This document shows, piece after piece, positions 24,621-39,100 of a stretch of DNA of 64,000 bases (within the stretch, counting starts at the first letter, position 1; each line of letters begins with the position of its first letter). Below the pieces are notes generated by a model that saw nothing but the letters and a program-made list of their open reading frames with translations, was not told where the DNA came from and ran no database searches. This DNA is from Maylandia zebra. Lineage: Eukaryota > Chordata > Actinopteri > Cichliformes > Cichlidae. The stretch lies in the NCBI RefSeq assembly GCF_041146795.1, contig NC_135167.1, forward strand, positions 30,770,954 through 30,834,953, written 5' to 3'. The position numbers were made by a program, and so were the translations under genes.

Positions 24621-25549
24621 GTTATTAATTTTAATATTAACATTTATTTAATCCTATCTTTTATTTGATTAGTGACGGGAATATAGTTAAACTTACTTGC
24701 ACGGCAGTTATTTGTGCATTACACCGTCCCTTGTATTAAAATGATTGTTTTCTAGTTTCTGTTGTTCTTGCAAGTCCTCCATGTCCTTGTCATGGATATG
24801 TCTCATTTAATTGCTATCCTGTGTTGTTATCAAGAATAAAAAGATAGAAAAGAAAAAAGACAAAAAAACAAAAATAAAAAACCAACAGAAACCACGACAA
24901 ACTTGAGAGACCCTCAGTAGCTCCGAGAGCTCTCCATGCAAGAAAAGGCAGAGCAATATCGACTTTGTTCTTGTCATTCCTCTTTGTCTGAGACCTTTAT
25001 AACCAAAACATGAAAATCTGAAAGCCCTGGACAGCACTCTGCCATCTTGCTTTAACAATGCAGTTCAGGAGGCCATACTCGAGTCTCATTATGAACAAAG
25101 AGAAAGCCGACAGATTCAACGGGAGGGCAAATTTATGGGACAACCCCATTCTCTGTGAAGGATGCCGTCACTCTACTGTTTCTCTATTTATAGAAATCTT
25201 GCAGTATTTTTAAACCCAGTAAAATAAAGCTGCAAATCTGAACTAAACAGTGTTGATTGCTTCATTGCGCTGGTATGCAGACGCAAGGTTTCCTAAACTG
25301 TGCCACTGTCCAAACACTTGTGAATTTGAGCCTATATTATAAATAAAAATGTGCAAAAGCACTCGTGAACAAATTCTGTTGTGTACTGCTGACAGCACAA
25401 TGCAATATACACAACCTTGCTTTAGCAAATATGATGGAAGAAACTGGCAATCAACAGCTGTATTAAAAACTAGGTTAGTGCAACATAATCTTTCCAGGTG
25501 ATGTGAAAAGACTAAAAAGATACATATAAAATCTATCCATCTATCTATC
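24621..25549. other. Non-coding stretch
   Basis: No supported gene or recognised repeat in this AT-rich segment. Confidence 0.4.
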
Positions 25550-25565
25550 TATATATATATATATA
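25550..25565. repeat. (TA)n target tract, left of the RLE LINE
   Basis: A TA dinucleotide run preceded by a short CTAT array. It borders the LINE directly, and a second TA run (28759-28776) borders the other end, so the element sits inside a TA microsatellite. Confidence 0.85.
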
Positions 25566-28500
25566 CAAGAAGGCATCGGTGGGCAAGAGATGAAAACAGG
25601 GCGTTGTTGGAATGCTACTACGCAAGTAACCCCGGCGGAAGGGGCTACATGAATAGGATGAGGGACCTATGGATTCTTCGATACCCAACATCCACAATGA
25701 CGGCGAAACAACTAGTAGCTCAGTGTTCCAACATTCGAAAGAAGGGACTGCTCTCACAGCTAGAGATTGACGAGGTACAACACAAATGCTACGGCAAGGA
25801 GGAGTCAGGACGCCAGGTCAGGGGGGCGATATCATCACCCCCACCCGAGATTGGGTACATAGCCCCAAGTGCGATAGGAGAAGGATCGTTGAGTGCGAGA
25901 GGAACTGACCTGAAAAATAGGATCATGGCCAAGCTTGAAACCTCGATCCCCCGTAGCCGGTTACCAAGATTACGTGAAGTACCCTCAGAAGGTCTGCTAG
26001 ATGATGTTAATGCAGCACTACGGGCAATACCTACAACCACGATTACCGACACTAACAAGCTGATCTACAATACGGCAGCAGTGATCAGTGAGATGCTTGG
26101 CTACACGTTGAACAGCGACAAGGGGCAGTACCTTCCATGGAGAAGGAGGCTAGAGGGCAAGATCAAAGTAGCACGGAGGGAGGTTAGCCAACTAACGGAG
26201 TTGCAGAAAGGTGCGACAAGTAAGGTGCCTAAGAAATACAGCAAGCTGTCCATACCTGAGGCCTTGGAAACTGCCAAGCAAAGACTCACAGCCTTGGCCA
26301 GCCGCTTGAGGAGGTACACCAGAGAGATAGAAGGCAGGAGAATAAACCAGCTGTTCTCCACAGAACCAGCAAAGGTGTACTCTCAGTGGCAAGGGAACAA
26401 TAAGAGAACAGCACCACCAAGGCTGGAGACGGAGCAATACTGGAAGAGCATATGGGAGAAGGATGCAACCCATAACGGCAATGCTCAGTGGCTAGAGGAT
26501 CTGAGGGCAGACCACAGCAACCTCCCTGAACAGGGTCCAGTAACCATCACAGTGGCAGATATCCAAGAAAGGGTCTCCAGTATGAAGAGTTGGACAGCAC
26601 CAGGGCCCGACATGGTTCACGCCTACTGGCTGAAGAAGCTGACTGCACTCCACGAGCGTCTGGCAGCACAAATGAACCAGCTGCTAGTTAACGAGAGACA
26701 CCCGGAATGGCTAACTGAAGGCCGGACGGTCCTGATCCCCAAGGACCCCAAGAAGGGACCGGTCCCCTCCAACTACCGACCAATAACCTGCCTCAGTACT
26801 ACATGGAAGCTCCTGTCAGGCATCATATCGGCTAAGATGAACAGGCACATGGGTCAATACATGAGCGGGACACAGAAAGGAATTGGCAAGAATACCAGAG
26901 GCGCAAAACACCAGCTACTGGTAGACAGAACAGTCAGCCGAGACTGCAAGACCAGACTGACCAACCTGTGCACTGCCTGGATTGATTACAAGAAGGCCTA
27001 TGACTCAATGCCCCACAGCTGGATACTGGAATGCCTAGAATTGTACAAGATCAATGGGACCCTAAGAGCCTTCATCAGGAACTCAATAGGGATGTGGCGT
27101 ACAACACTAGAGGCCAACTCCAAGCCCATAGCACAAGTCACCATCAAGTGCGGGATCTACCAAGGAGATGCTCTGTCCCCACTGCTGTTCTGCATAGGCC
27201 TGAACCCCCTCAGTGAGATCATTAACAAGACTGGCTACGGATACCGACTACGGAACGGAGCAGTTGTCAGCCACCTCCTGTACATGGATGACATCAAGCT
27301 GTATGCCAAGAGTGAACGAGACATCGATTCACTGATCCACACTACCAGGCTATACAGCAATGACATTGGAATGTCGTTCGGACTGGAGAAGTGTAGTCGG
27401 ATGGTATCAAAGAGAGGGAAGGTAGTCAGAACTGAGGGGATTGAACTACCAGAAGGCAACATTGCAGACATAGAGGACAGTTACAAGTACCTGGGGATCC
27501 CGCAGGCAAATGGGAACCATGAAGAGGCCGCTAGAAAGGCTGCAACCACCAAGTACCTGCAGAGGGTCAGGCAAGTCCTGAGGAGTCAGCTGAATGGTAA
27601 GAACAAGATCCGGGCCATCAACACGTACGCCCTGCCCGTGATCAGGTACCCTGCTGGGGTAATAGGCTGGCCAAAGGAGGAGATAGAAGCCACTGACATA
27701 AAGACAAGAAAGCTCCTTACCATGCATGGAGGGTTTCACCCCAATTCCAGCACCCTGAGGCTGTACGCTAAGCGGAAGGAAGGGGGCCGGGGACTGGTGA
27801 GTGTCAGCACCACAGTCCAGGATGAGACAACGAACATCCAAGAATACATTGGGAAGATGGCCCCAACTGACCGAGTGCTCAGTGAATACCTCAGGCAGCA
27901 GAAACCCAAGAAAGAGGAGGGAAACGAGGAACCATCATGGAAGGACAGGCCCCTGCACGGTATGTACCACCGGCAGATAGAGGAGGTGGCTGATATCCAG
28001 AAATCCTACCAGTGGCTGGACAAAGCTGGACTGAAAGACAGCACAGAGGCACTAATCATGGCAGCACAAGAACAAGCTCTGAGTACAAGATCCATAGAGG
28101 CTGGGGTCTATCACACCAGGCAAGACCCCAGGTGCAGGCTGTGTAAAGATGCCCCAGAGACAATCCAGCACATAACAGCAGGGTGCAAGATGCTAGCAGG
28201 CAAGGCATACATGGAACGCCATAACCAAGTGGCCGGCATAGTGTACAGGAACATCTGTGCCGAGTATAACCTGGAAGTCCCGAGGTCAAAATGGGAGATG
28301 CCCCCAAGGGTGGTGGAGAATGACCGAGCTAAGATCCTGTGGGACTTCCAGATACAGACGGATAAAATGGTGGTGGCTAACCAACCGGACATAGTGGTGG
28401 TAGACAAACAGAAGAAGACGGCCGTAGTGATCGATGTAGCGGTTCCGAATGACAGCAATATCAGGAAGAAGGAACACGAGAAGCTGGAGAAATACCAAGG

Positions 28501-28758
28501 GCTCAGAGAAGAGCTCGAGAGGATGTGGAGGGTGAAGGTAATGGTGGTCCCCGTGGTAATCGGAGCACTAGGTGCGGTGACTCCCAAGCTAGGCGAGTGG
28601 CTCCAGCAGATCCCGGGAACAACATCGGAGATCTCTGTCCAGAAGAGCGCAGTCCTGGGAACAGCTAAGATACTGCGCAGGACCCTCAAGCTCCCAGGCC
28701 TCTGGTAGAGGACCCGAGCTTGAAGGATAAACCGCCCGCAGGGGCGTGCTGGGTGTTT
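25566..28758 (+). mobile_element. RLE-type non-LTR retrotransposon in a TA microsatellite
   Basis: About 3.2 kb element with one long frame encoding reverse transcriptase and a C-terminal restriction-like endonuclease. This is the domain order of the R2, R4/Rex6 and HERO group rather than the AP-endonuclease LINEs. The 3' UTR is only about 50 nt (CGCCCGCAGGGGCGTGCTGG) and ends directly in the TA run, with no poly-A tail. The frame stays open to the left edge, so the copy is probably 5'-truncated. TA-tract flanks on both sides suggest target preference. The clade is not certain. Confidence 0.88.
25604..28708 (+). CDS. Reverse transcriptase / restriction-like endonuclease polyprotein
   Basis: The frame is open from the TA run; the first ATG is at 25649, giving about 1,019 residues. 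Positions below count from 25604. The N-terminal 65 residues (RWARDENRALLECYY upstream, then AKQLVAQCSNIRKKGLLS) look like a Myb-like DNA-binding remnant. RT follows: NYRPITCLS near 395, motif A AWIDYKKAYDS with Asp near 461, motif B GIYQGDALSP, and the catalytic box YMDD at 560. A CCHC knuckle starts near 844 (CRLC, then H and C). The endonuclease core is QPDIVVVD (Asp near 929) then VVIDVAVPND. All catalytic residues are present and there are no internal stops, so this copy looks recent. The N-terminus is likely missing, so autonomous activity is unproven. Confidence 0.88.
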   Translation: MLECYYASNPGGRGYMNRMRDLWILRYPTSTMTAKQLVAQCSNIRKKGLLSQLEIDEVQHKCYGKEESGRQVRGAISSPPPEIGYIAPSAIGEGSLSARGTDLKNRIMAKLETSIPRSRLPRLREVPSEGLLDDVNAALRAIPTTTITDTNKLIYNTAAVISEMLGYTLNSDKGQYLPWRRRLEGKIKVARREVSQLTELQKGATSKVPKKYSKLSIPEALETAKQRLTALASRLRRYTREIEGRRINQLFSTEPAKVYSQWQGNNKRTAPPRLETEQYWKSIWEKDATHNGNAQWLEDLRADHSNLPEQGPVTITVADIQERVSSMKSWTAPGPDMVHAYWLKKLTALHERLAAQMNQLLVNERHPEWLTEGRTVLIPKDPKKGPVPSNYRPITCLSTTWKLLSGIISAKMNRHMGQYMSGTQKGIGKNTRGAKHQLLVDRTVSRDCKTRLTNLCTAWIDYKKAYDSMPHSWILECLELYKINGTLRAFIRNSIGMWRTTLEANSKPIAQVTIKCGIYQGDALSPLLFCIGLNPLSEIINKTGYGYRLRNGAVVSHLLYMDDIKLYAKSERDIDSLIHTTRLYSNDIGMSFGLEKCSRMVSKRGKVVRTEGIELPEGNIADIEDSYKYLGIPQANGNHEEAARKAATTKYLQRVRQVLRSQLNGKNKIRAINTYALPVIRYPAGVIGWPKEEIEATDIKTRKLLTMHGGFHPNSSTLRLYAKRKEGGRGLVSVSTTVQDETTNIQEYIGKMAPTDRVLSEYLRQQKPKKEEGNEEPSWKDRPLHGMYHRQIEEVADIQKSYQWLDKAGLKDSTEALIMAAQEQALSTRSIEAGVYHTRQDPRCRLCKDAPETIQHITAGCKMLAGKAYMERHNQVAGIVYRNICAEYNLEVPRSKWEMPPRVVENDRAKILWDFQIQTDKMVVANQPDIVVVDKQKKTAVVIDVAVPNDSNIRKKEHEKLEKYQGLREELERMWRVKVMVVPVVIGALGAVTPKLGEWLQQIPGTTSEISVQKSAVLGTAKILRRTLKLPGLW

Positions 28759-28776
28759 TATATATATATATATATA
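28759..28776. repeat. (TA)n target tract, right of the RLE LINE
   Basis: About nine TA units directly after the element's 3' end. Because both flanks are the same dinucleotide, the length of any target duplication cannot be read. Confidence 0.85.
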
Positions 28777-30044
28777 AAGTTCTATAGCAAAGAATGTAAA
28801 GAAAAATAGAAATGAACAGTCCAAAACACAAACACTGACCAGAAGATTTGCTTTATTGATTGGAGCTCTGCTGAGATATTTTCGGTCTATACAGGAAGTG
28901 ATGGTGTCGGTCAGCTCAACCTTCTAGTGGATATGTTCTATAGTGTTAACAACAGCTGGTTTTAGTGATCACCTACATCGTTTGTAACAAAGTTCCCTTT
29001 ACTGATCACACACCAGTGATACAGGCACGGAGTTGTGTTCATATTAACCACCTGCTCTTTATACCATGCTATCCAACATATCTGAGTGTTTGTGTACACA
29101 AAATTGATGGCATAATGACAACTATTGCCCGATCACTTAGGATTATGTGTGATTTATTTTAAACTTTTACATCTGTGAGTCTGGCTCCACTGCTCTGTAT
29201 TCAGCACGTCTTGTTCGCTGACTGATGACTGTTAACCAAATTGTGGTGGTTATTTTTCATAGTTTATGGTGCAAACTGAGCAGTGTTTTGAGATAAAAAT
29301 GATAGAGCCATGCTACGACTCTATGAGAAGAATTAAGTGCACATGTGTTCCCTAACACAGACCAGGACATTGGCTGGAGTATATTTGAAAGGTGAACACA
29401 TTCGCCATCAAGTGGTAAGCAGATCACATTACAGAGGAAGTGAGATGGAGCTGGCTGAAGGATGCGAGGCTCAATGGGCCAACAGTAAACAGAGGAAACT
29501 TTATTTTTAACGCTCAGTGTCACGGAAGAGAAGGTTATGCAAGACATGTGGTAAATATTTATCTGCCTCTCTGGGAAAACAGAGCACATAACAACTTCTA
29601 TTTCTTTGAATTAATAGTCAAACTGTGATCTCGATTTTGGTGACTAGATGCGTGCTTCAACATGCTGGATTTTTTTATTTTTGAAGTGACAGTTTCACAA
29701 TTAATTGCGATACTACCAAAAGTAGTAGTGTTTTCTTAGCTTCTCTTATGTTGAATAAAAAGTGTTCATCCACAAGACCGATGGCTCCATCAAGTGGCAA
29801 AAAACAAAGGGAGCTTATGACAACACAGCCATACAGATGGCCTTTAATTAACTTCAAAATTCAGCATACTGCTTATTACATTGATATTGCTCTAAAGCGT
29901 GTTTTATTGTGTAAATAAAACACGGATCACGTGTATGACATGTACAAATAAACCAACATTTCTATCAGTTTCCAAATGTTTAATGTAAAAGACAAAACAA
30001 AACAGGTTTTGGTGACACGGGTGAAAAGAAAGTTATTATTTTGC
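28777..30044. other. Intergenic, including probable psma4 3' UTR
   Basis: No supported gene between the LINE and the psma4 stop codon. The minus-strand 3' UTR of psma4 presumably begins at 30044. TTTATT motifs on the plus strand (AATAAA on the minus), for example near 29902 and 29949, are plausible poly-A signals. Confidence 0.4.
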
Positions 30045-33474
<3,430 letters not shown>

Positions 33475-33477
<3 letters not shown>

Positions 33478-33500
33478 TTTCTCAAGTCGCTGGCAATATC
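33475..33500 (-). other. psma4: psma4 26-nt exon carrying 5' UTR and ATG
   Basis: On the minus strand a TTTTCCAG acceptor precedes GATATTGCCAGC, and the exon ends with ATG immediately followed by GTACGT. The start codon is therefore separated from codon 2 by an intron. Confidence 0.8.
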
Positions 33501-33762
33501 CTGGAAAAGGTAAAAAGAGCAGCAGTTACAGACAGGCGTAAGCTGCAGAAGACAAGACCCACACAACGATGCCTTTTTAAAATTGACACAAGACGTATCT
33601 GAATTCAGGGATAAAGAAAGTGAACATATATTTAGCTAAAGTCAGAAACCAAAATAGGTGCTAAAAGTTTCTGAGGCTGGTTTACAAAAACAACGCGTGC
33701 TTTAATAAGCCCATGGCAGCTAGTCGGCTAACTGGTGCAGCAGAATGAATCTGCAATATCTC

Positions 33763-33782
33763 AGCATGCTAGCTAGCATGCT
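33763..33782. repeat. 20-bp perfect palindrome in psma4 intron 1
   Basis: AGCATGCTAGCTAGCATGCT reads identically on both strands. It lies between the first UTR exon and the ATG exon of psma4. No function is evident. Confidence 0.7.
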
Positions 33783-33905
33783 AACGAGCTAGTTCATAAC
33801 AAACGAAGTCGCCAAGCTGCTCCACGACAAAAGGAAGTAAAGATGTAAAATTATGCTAGAATAACAAGTACTGTAGTGACTATATAGTAATTGTGTATTA
33901 TTTAC

Positions 33906-33990
33906 CTCGGATGAACGAGTCTAAGTTGGCGTACTTCTGCCCAGGATGAGAGGTCCACTACTTTCAATTTGGCGTTTCCTCACAAACACC
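33906..33990 (-). other. psma4: Probable psma4 5' UTR exon 1
   Basis: On the minus strand a GC-richer segment ends TTCATCCGAG followed by a GTAAAT donor at 33905-33900. The transcription start is not visible, so the right boundary is approximate. Confidence 0.55.
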
Positions 33991-35120
33991 GGCGTACCGC
34001 GTCAGTGAAGTAGCCGCTCAGCAGCGCCACCTCTCAGTGGGAGGACCGATCAGTCTGTAACACAGTGCACAGCTCACTGACTGCTGGTTAGTGATGTACT
34101 TGAACACCCCCTAATGGCACTTTTAAAAATGACAACTTTACTGAAGCAAAAGTACATCCTCCTCCTTCTTTCATCTGCTCCCTCTAGGGGTAGACACAGC
34201 GGATAAACTGCCTCCTCTGTCACACCAACCCTTTGCATATGGGTTGTATGTCCTCCTGTGAGGAATTTCTCTGTTTTTCCTGCCTGGCAGCTCTATTTTT
34301 AACATTCCTAGTCCAATACACCCACTGTCACTCCTCTGCACATATCCAGGCCATCTCAGCCTTGCCTCTCTAACTTTGTCCTCAACCTGAGCTGACCGTC
34401 TAGTGTACTCATTTCTAATCCTGTCCATTCTGGTCACTCCCAGTGAAAAACGTAAACTTTGCCACCTCCATCTCTTTATTGTCAGCAACACTGTTTTGCA
34501 GCAATCTTGTAAACATACCCTTTCACTTTTGCTGCCATGTTTTTCTCACAAATAGTCACTGTCTTGTGCAGAAGCAAAAATACTAAATGACGTCTGAGCC
34601 ATGGCACATGACACAGTTTAGAGTCATAAGGTCATTAGGTATGTTTTTACATGTTGTGGGTCATTGTTGTCATTGAGTTGAACTATTCTTCTGTTTTCAG
34701 TTATACTTTTTTCCCCTTTTCTTTCTTTCTTTCCTTCTTTCTTTCTTTAGATTGTAAATATTTGCTTTTATTAATTTGGTAAAAATCAATGGAACACCAA
34801 GATTATAATATCCTTAGGAACATATTTTATACCATGGATGGTCAATAAATTATGGTCAATAAATGGTCAATAAATTTGAATTTGAATTTGAAATTAAACC
34901 AAGTCGCGTTCACTATAATAAACGCTACTTAAACTAATATCAGAAACTGGGCCCTGATAAAGTATATATTCAAAACAAAATTCGGGTAAGTTGCCCTTTC
35001 TTGCCTCTTGAACTTGCTGAAATACATTTACTACTCCAGCCCTGGTGGTGCGCGACAGTAACGAGACAGCTGAAATATCCGGAAGCGTAAAGTAAAAGAA
35101 AGCGAAGAAGACACTTTGCA
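33991..35120. promoter_or_regulatory. Shared intergenic/promoter region of psma4 and slc25a44
   Basis: About 1.1 kb separates the two divergent 5' ends. Proximal DNA on the slc25a44 side has an inverted CCAAT (GTGATTGGCTG near 35121) and GC-richer sequence. The middle is occupied by a LINE fragment (34160-34490) and a CTTT tract (34724-34750), so the two promoters are probably separate rather than one compact bidirectional promoter. Confidence 0.45.
34160..34490 (-). mobile_element. RTE-like LINE C-terminal fragment
   Basis: On the minus strand the frame reads FSLGVTRMDRIRNEYTRRSA, then VREARLRWPGYVQRSD and ELPGRK. These are the C-terminal blocks (GVTRMDRIRNE, LRWYGHV, PGRRxRGRP) of fish RTE-type elements. 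Only about 100 codons remain, with no endonuclease or RT core. Confidence 0.7.
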
Positions 35121-35333
35121 TGTGATTGGCTGTTTGAACAGCATGGCGTTTGAATGGGAGCAGGAAGATCTCGGAGAGTTAGCCGACTAGCTTGGAAGTT
35201 AGCCAACTCCGTGTTTTCTTGTCTTTCACCCACGCTAGCTTTAGTTACACATTCCCAGTCGTTTGTTGACGCGATGTTTCATGCTCGACTTACACTAAGC
35301 AGATGACTCTGAAATAAACACATGTCCGAATAG
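35121..35333 (+). other. slc25a44: Probable slc25a44 5' UTR exon with a 15-codon upstream ORF
   Basis: The segment ends CCGAATAG followed by GTAAGT at 35334, a strong donor, and the next acceptor is at 36073. An upstream ATG at 35143 opens a short frame MAFEWEQEDLGELAD ending at 35190, which could lower translation. The transcription start is not visible, so the left boundary is approximate. Confidence 0.55.
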
Positions 35334-36114
35334 GTAAGTAGTCACGAAGCTAGTTAACGTTCAACCAATGCTAACATCGTTTACCCCGGGGCTAGCGCGG
35401 CTTAAGCTAAAATATGTTAGCTAACAACGCTAAACCAGTAGGTGGCAACTGGCACGTTTTGTGAAGCTCTTGGCTTGCTCAGTGTGTTAGTTGCTATATT
35501 AGGTTTACGTGTTGCTTTCAGCTGAAACACTGGCGCTTCAGTTGACTCCACGTTTACTCAGAAACGCGGTGTCCTCTGATACCGGGGTCAGCTACATTCT
35601 CCTATAATGTGTACATATATAATCAGACATTTGTAAGAGCATGATAGTACAGTTTTTACTTAAGACATTTATTTCTTTAGAAACAGCCTTTTAGCTTTGA
35701 TTTGCTAGTGTCAGCATGACCCTTGAACTCATTCGTAGATAACTGGATGCAAGTTAAACATTACTGCTCAAGGAGAAGTAACAACCAGTTTTGTATTAAA
35801 GGCATTTCGTAATATATTTAGGTAATATTAGGAATGACAAAATGGTACAAGATCGCCTAAATTGGAGAGGTTATTATTGCATCCAGGAGGATTTTCATGA
35901 AGTTTCTGCACTTGCCCTTCATCTCCAGAATACAGTGTCTAAAAGAGTTTCAGAACACAAAATGTTTGCCAGTTTTCATTTTGAATATAAAAAAACCCCC
36001 CACACAGTTTCTTTTAGCTGCCACTTTAAAGACAGTTCTGTTTTCTTTCCTTTTTTTTCCCTCCGTGTGTTAGACAAGAATCCGTCTGATGAGGGGGCAC
36101 CTACAGCTGTCAGG

Positions 36115-39100
36115 ATGCAGCAGAAAAGGAACATCCAGATCATCGAATGGGAGGACCTCGACAAAAAGAAGTTCTACTCCTTCGGGTTGTTCATGACTAT
36201 GACAATCCGGGCCACAGTCTACCCGGCCACTCTGATCCGGACTCGACTACAAGTGCAGAAGGGCAAGTCACTCTATGGCGGCACCTTCGATGCCTTCTTC
36301 AAGATCCTGCGGGTGGAGGGCGTACGAGGCCTGTATCGTGGCTTCATGGTCAACACCTTCACCCTCATCTCAGGCCAAGCGTACATAACCACCTATGAGC
36401 TGGTGAGGAAGTACGTTTCGCAGTATTCAGAGGACAACACCGTCAAGTCACTGGTGGCGGGGGGCTCGGCCTCCCTGGTCGCTCAGAGCATCACTGTTCC
36501 CATTGACGTCATATCTCAGCAGCTGATGATGCAGGGCCAAGGGCAGCACCTCACACGCTTTCGGCTTGACTCAAACACTGAGACTGGAAAGCCAAAGAAA
36601 GTGTTTGGCCAAACCAGGAACATTATTGCTCAGATTTTTGCTGCTGATGGGTTTAGGGGTTTCTACAGGGGATATGTGGCTTCTTTACTCACCTATATAC
36701 CGAACAGTGCTGTGTGGTGGCCTTTCTATCACTTTTATGCTGGTAAGTGGAAGCTATAGTGCAGTTTCTTGACTTTGAGGCTGTAAGTCTGTCTTATCTT
36801 TTGTGTCTTCATTATTTTAGTAAATTTGTAGTGTGAATGAATGCTTCATGGCCTCAACATGTGATTAATACCATATCTGCATGTGTAATGTTCTGCAGAG
36901 CAACTCTCTAAACTGGCTCCCAGCGACTGTCCTCATCTGATCTTACAAGCCATGGCTGGACCACTAGCTGCTGCTACTGCCTCTACTGTCACCAATCCAA
37001 TGGATGTGGTCAGAGCCCGAGTCCAGGTAGGGCTGCTCAATTAATCGAATTTTAATCACGATTACAATCTGGGCTTTCAACGATCATTAAAAATGACTGA
37101 GCCGATTATTAGCCCCTCCCTCGTGCTTTACTCTCGCGCTGCTCCGTGTGGCAAATCGAGCGCACCTCTCTGCATTTTGAACACGCGTCACAACAATTAA
37201 GAGGACCCAAGGGAAGCTCGGAAAGCTAAGCAGAAGTTATTCGGAGAGGAGAGTGACTGCCGGTGGTTGAAAAGAGAGGTAAAAAAAAACTTCAGTGGTG
37301 TGGAAACATTGTGGGTTCGCGGAGTCAGACGTGGATCAAGTAGACATAGTGTGTAAACTTTGCTACAGTGTCGTAGCTGCACCACAGAGCAACACTGCAA
37401 AGTTCACTAAACATAGAGGTTTACATTTTTCATTTATTTTTTATATTGCAAACATTTGCACTGTTATCAGTATTTGCACACTATTTTATATTATTTTTTA
37501 AAGTCATTATTCAATACATTGTTATTGTTAACCCTTTAAATCCCTGTAGAACCAGAACCGCGTAAGCTAGCGCAATAATTTGTTTTGCATATGCGCGAAG
37601 CAGCGGTATTTGAAAAAAATAGAGTGCATCGCAAATCTGGACCCATATGAAATACGGCAGTGGAGTAAAGACCCAGACGACTTGCCGCCACTGTCCTACC
37701 CCGATATCTTCACCTATCTTGTTTGTGGAGTAAGCGCTTACACTGCGAACCAGTTTCGTAATTACAAGTCACTGGAGGCGCATATCCAATTTACAAATGG
37801 CTGGGTGCAAGATTTGGCTATTTTCAAGCCGCCAAACTCTGAGTACGTCATCATTCATACCAAGGTAAGTCAGCTGGAGTGCATCGAGTGAAATAGCCAT
37901 TTTCCACCCCCCACCATAATTAATGTTATACATTTATCATTAAACTGCTAAAATATCGTTATCATATTATGTGCCCATAAATGTAAAGTAGATGCAAATT
38001 AACACATTGATAATTGGGCAAATTATTAACGCCAATTTGTGTCCTCCCTGTCTCCTCCTGCGAATCTTTACATAGCACATATGTCTGCAAAGTCACTCCA
38101 TTCGATGTTTGATCGCAATTTCTATAACTTCCGAGACCACCAACGATAATATTATTCAGCTATAAAGTGTGATGTGAACATATTTAGAACTTACCGGAAT
38201 GAAAATGTCTTGAGCACACCAGCTGATATCTGGAGACGTAACAGAACTTGATATCAGCTCGTCTCACGGCTGCTATCGAGGCTAGACGCCTTCGTTTGGT
38301 AATATCCGATACATGAGCTCCTTCATGTTGCTTCCAGGTTGGGAAAGCATAAAAAGACAATCCAAACTTATTCCCGTGCCGGTCGTAAGATCGAACATTG
38401 CAGCCGAGCACACAGCAAGTACGAACCATGGCTATGCTTTCGCTCCTTACTTAGACCCCCAAAATGGCGGATCGGGCCAAAATCCTTTCCACGCCCACCC
38501 CCGTGACATCACGCTCCAAAGCCCTATTCCAGAAACAGGCTTTGCCGATCTGATCAGCTGTTCATAACACTTCCCACATTGAAACAGACGTCAGAGCGAA
38601 CTATCGCATGTCTGCCATTTCCTGTCCGAAACCGGAAGTGACGTCATTTTCGCAGGAAATGTAGTTTTTTACTTGTAGGCCTTAAAAGCATATACTGGTG
38701 TTTTTATAGGTCATGTTTGACTCTATACTTTTCTGAATAGTTTCTGGGATGCTTAGAACTCGAATTGCACTGCTGGAAATTTTTAAAATTTTGATGGATA
38801 TGCTGTTTTCTTTGCAAATTTTCATCATATGTTTGTTTTTCCTGCAGTATATAGAAATTGCTGTATCTCCAAAATAAAACTATGAAGACACTCAAAATAA
38901 ATTTCCTGTGGTGGGAAACTATTTTTTGCAACTTTTTTGTATTTAAAGTTTTGAGGGATAAGCCTCTTAAATTTCCCCAAGTAGAAATATATGTAAAAAA
39001 AAACCCAAACAAAAGCGATTTTCAATTTTTTTGTAGTTTATTGCACTTTTTTGCAATTAATGTAATTACTATGGACTTAATGCATACATATTATTAAAAT

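Noticed and set aside
25789-28824. Minus-strand frames up to 237 codons across the RLE LINE
   Set aside because: They are antisense to the 1,034-codon frame that contains the RT and endonuclease motifs.
35842-36114. Open frame extending slc25a44 by 91 codons upstream of its ATG
   Set aside because: A pyrimidine-rich tract and TAG acceptor at 36071-36073 lie inside it, the added residues match no carrier sequence, and the family start [13 protein letters not shown] begins at 36115.
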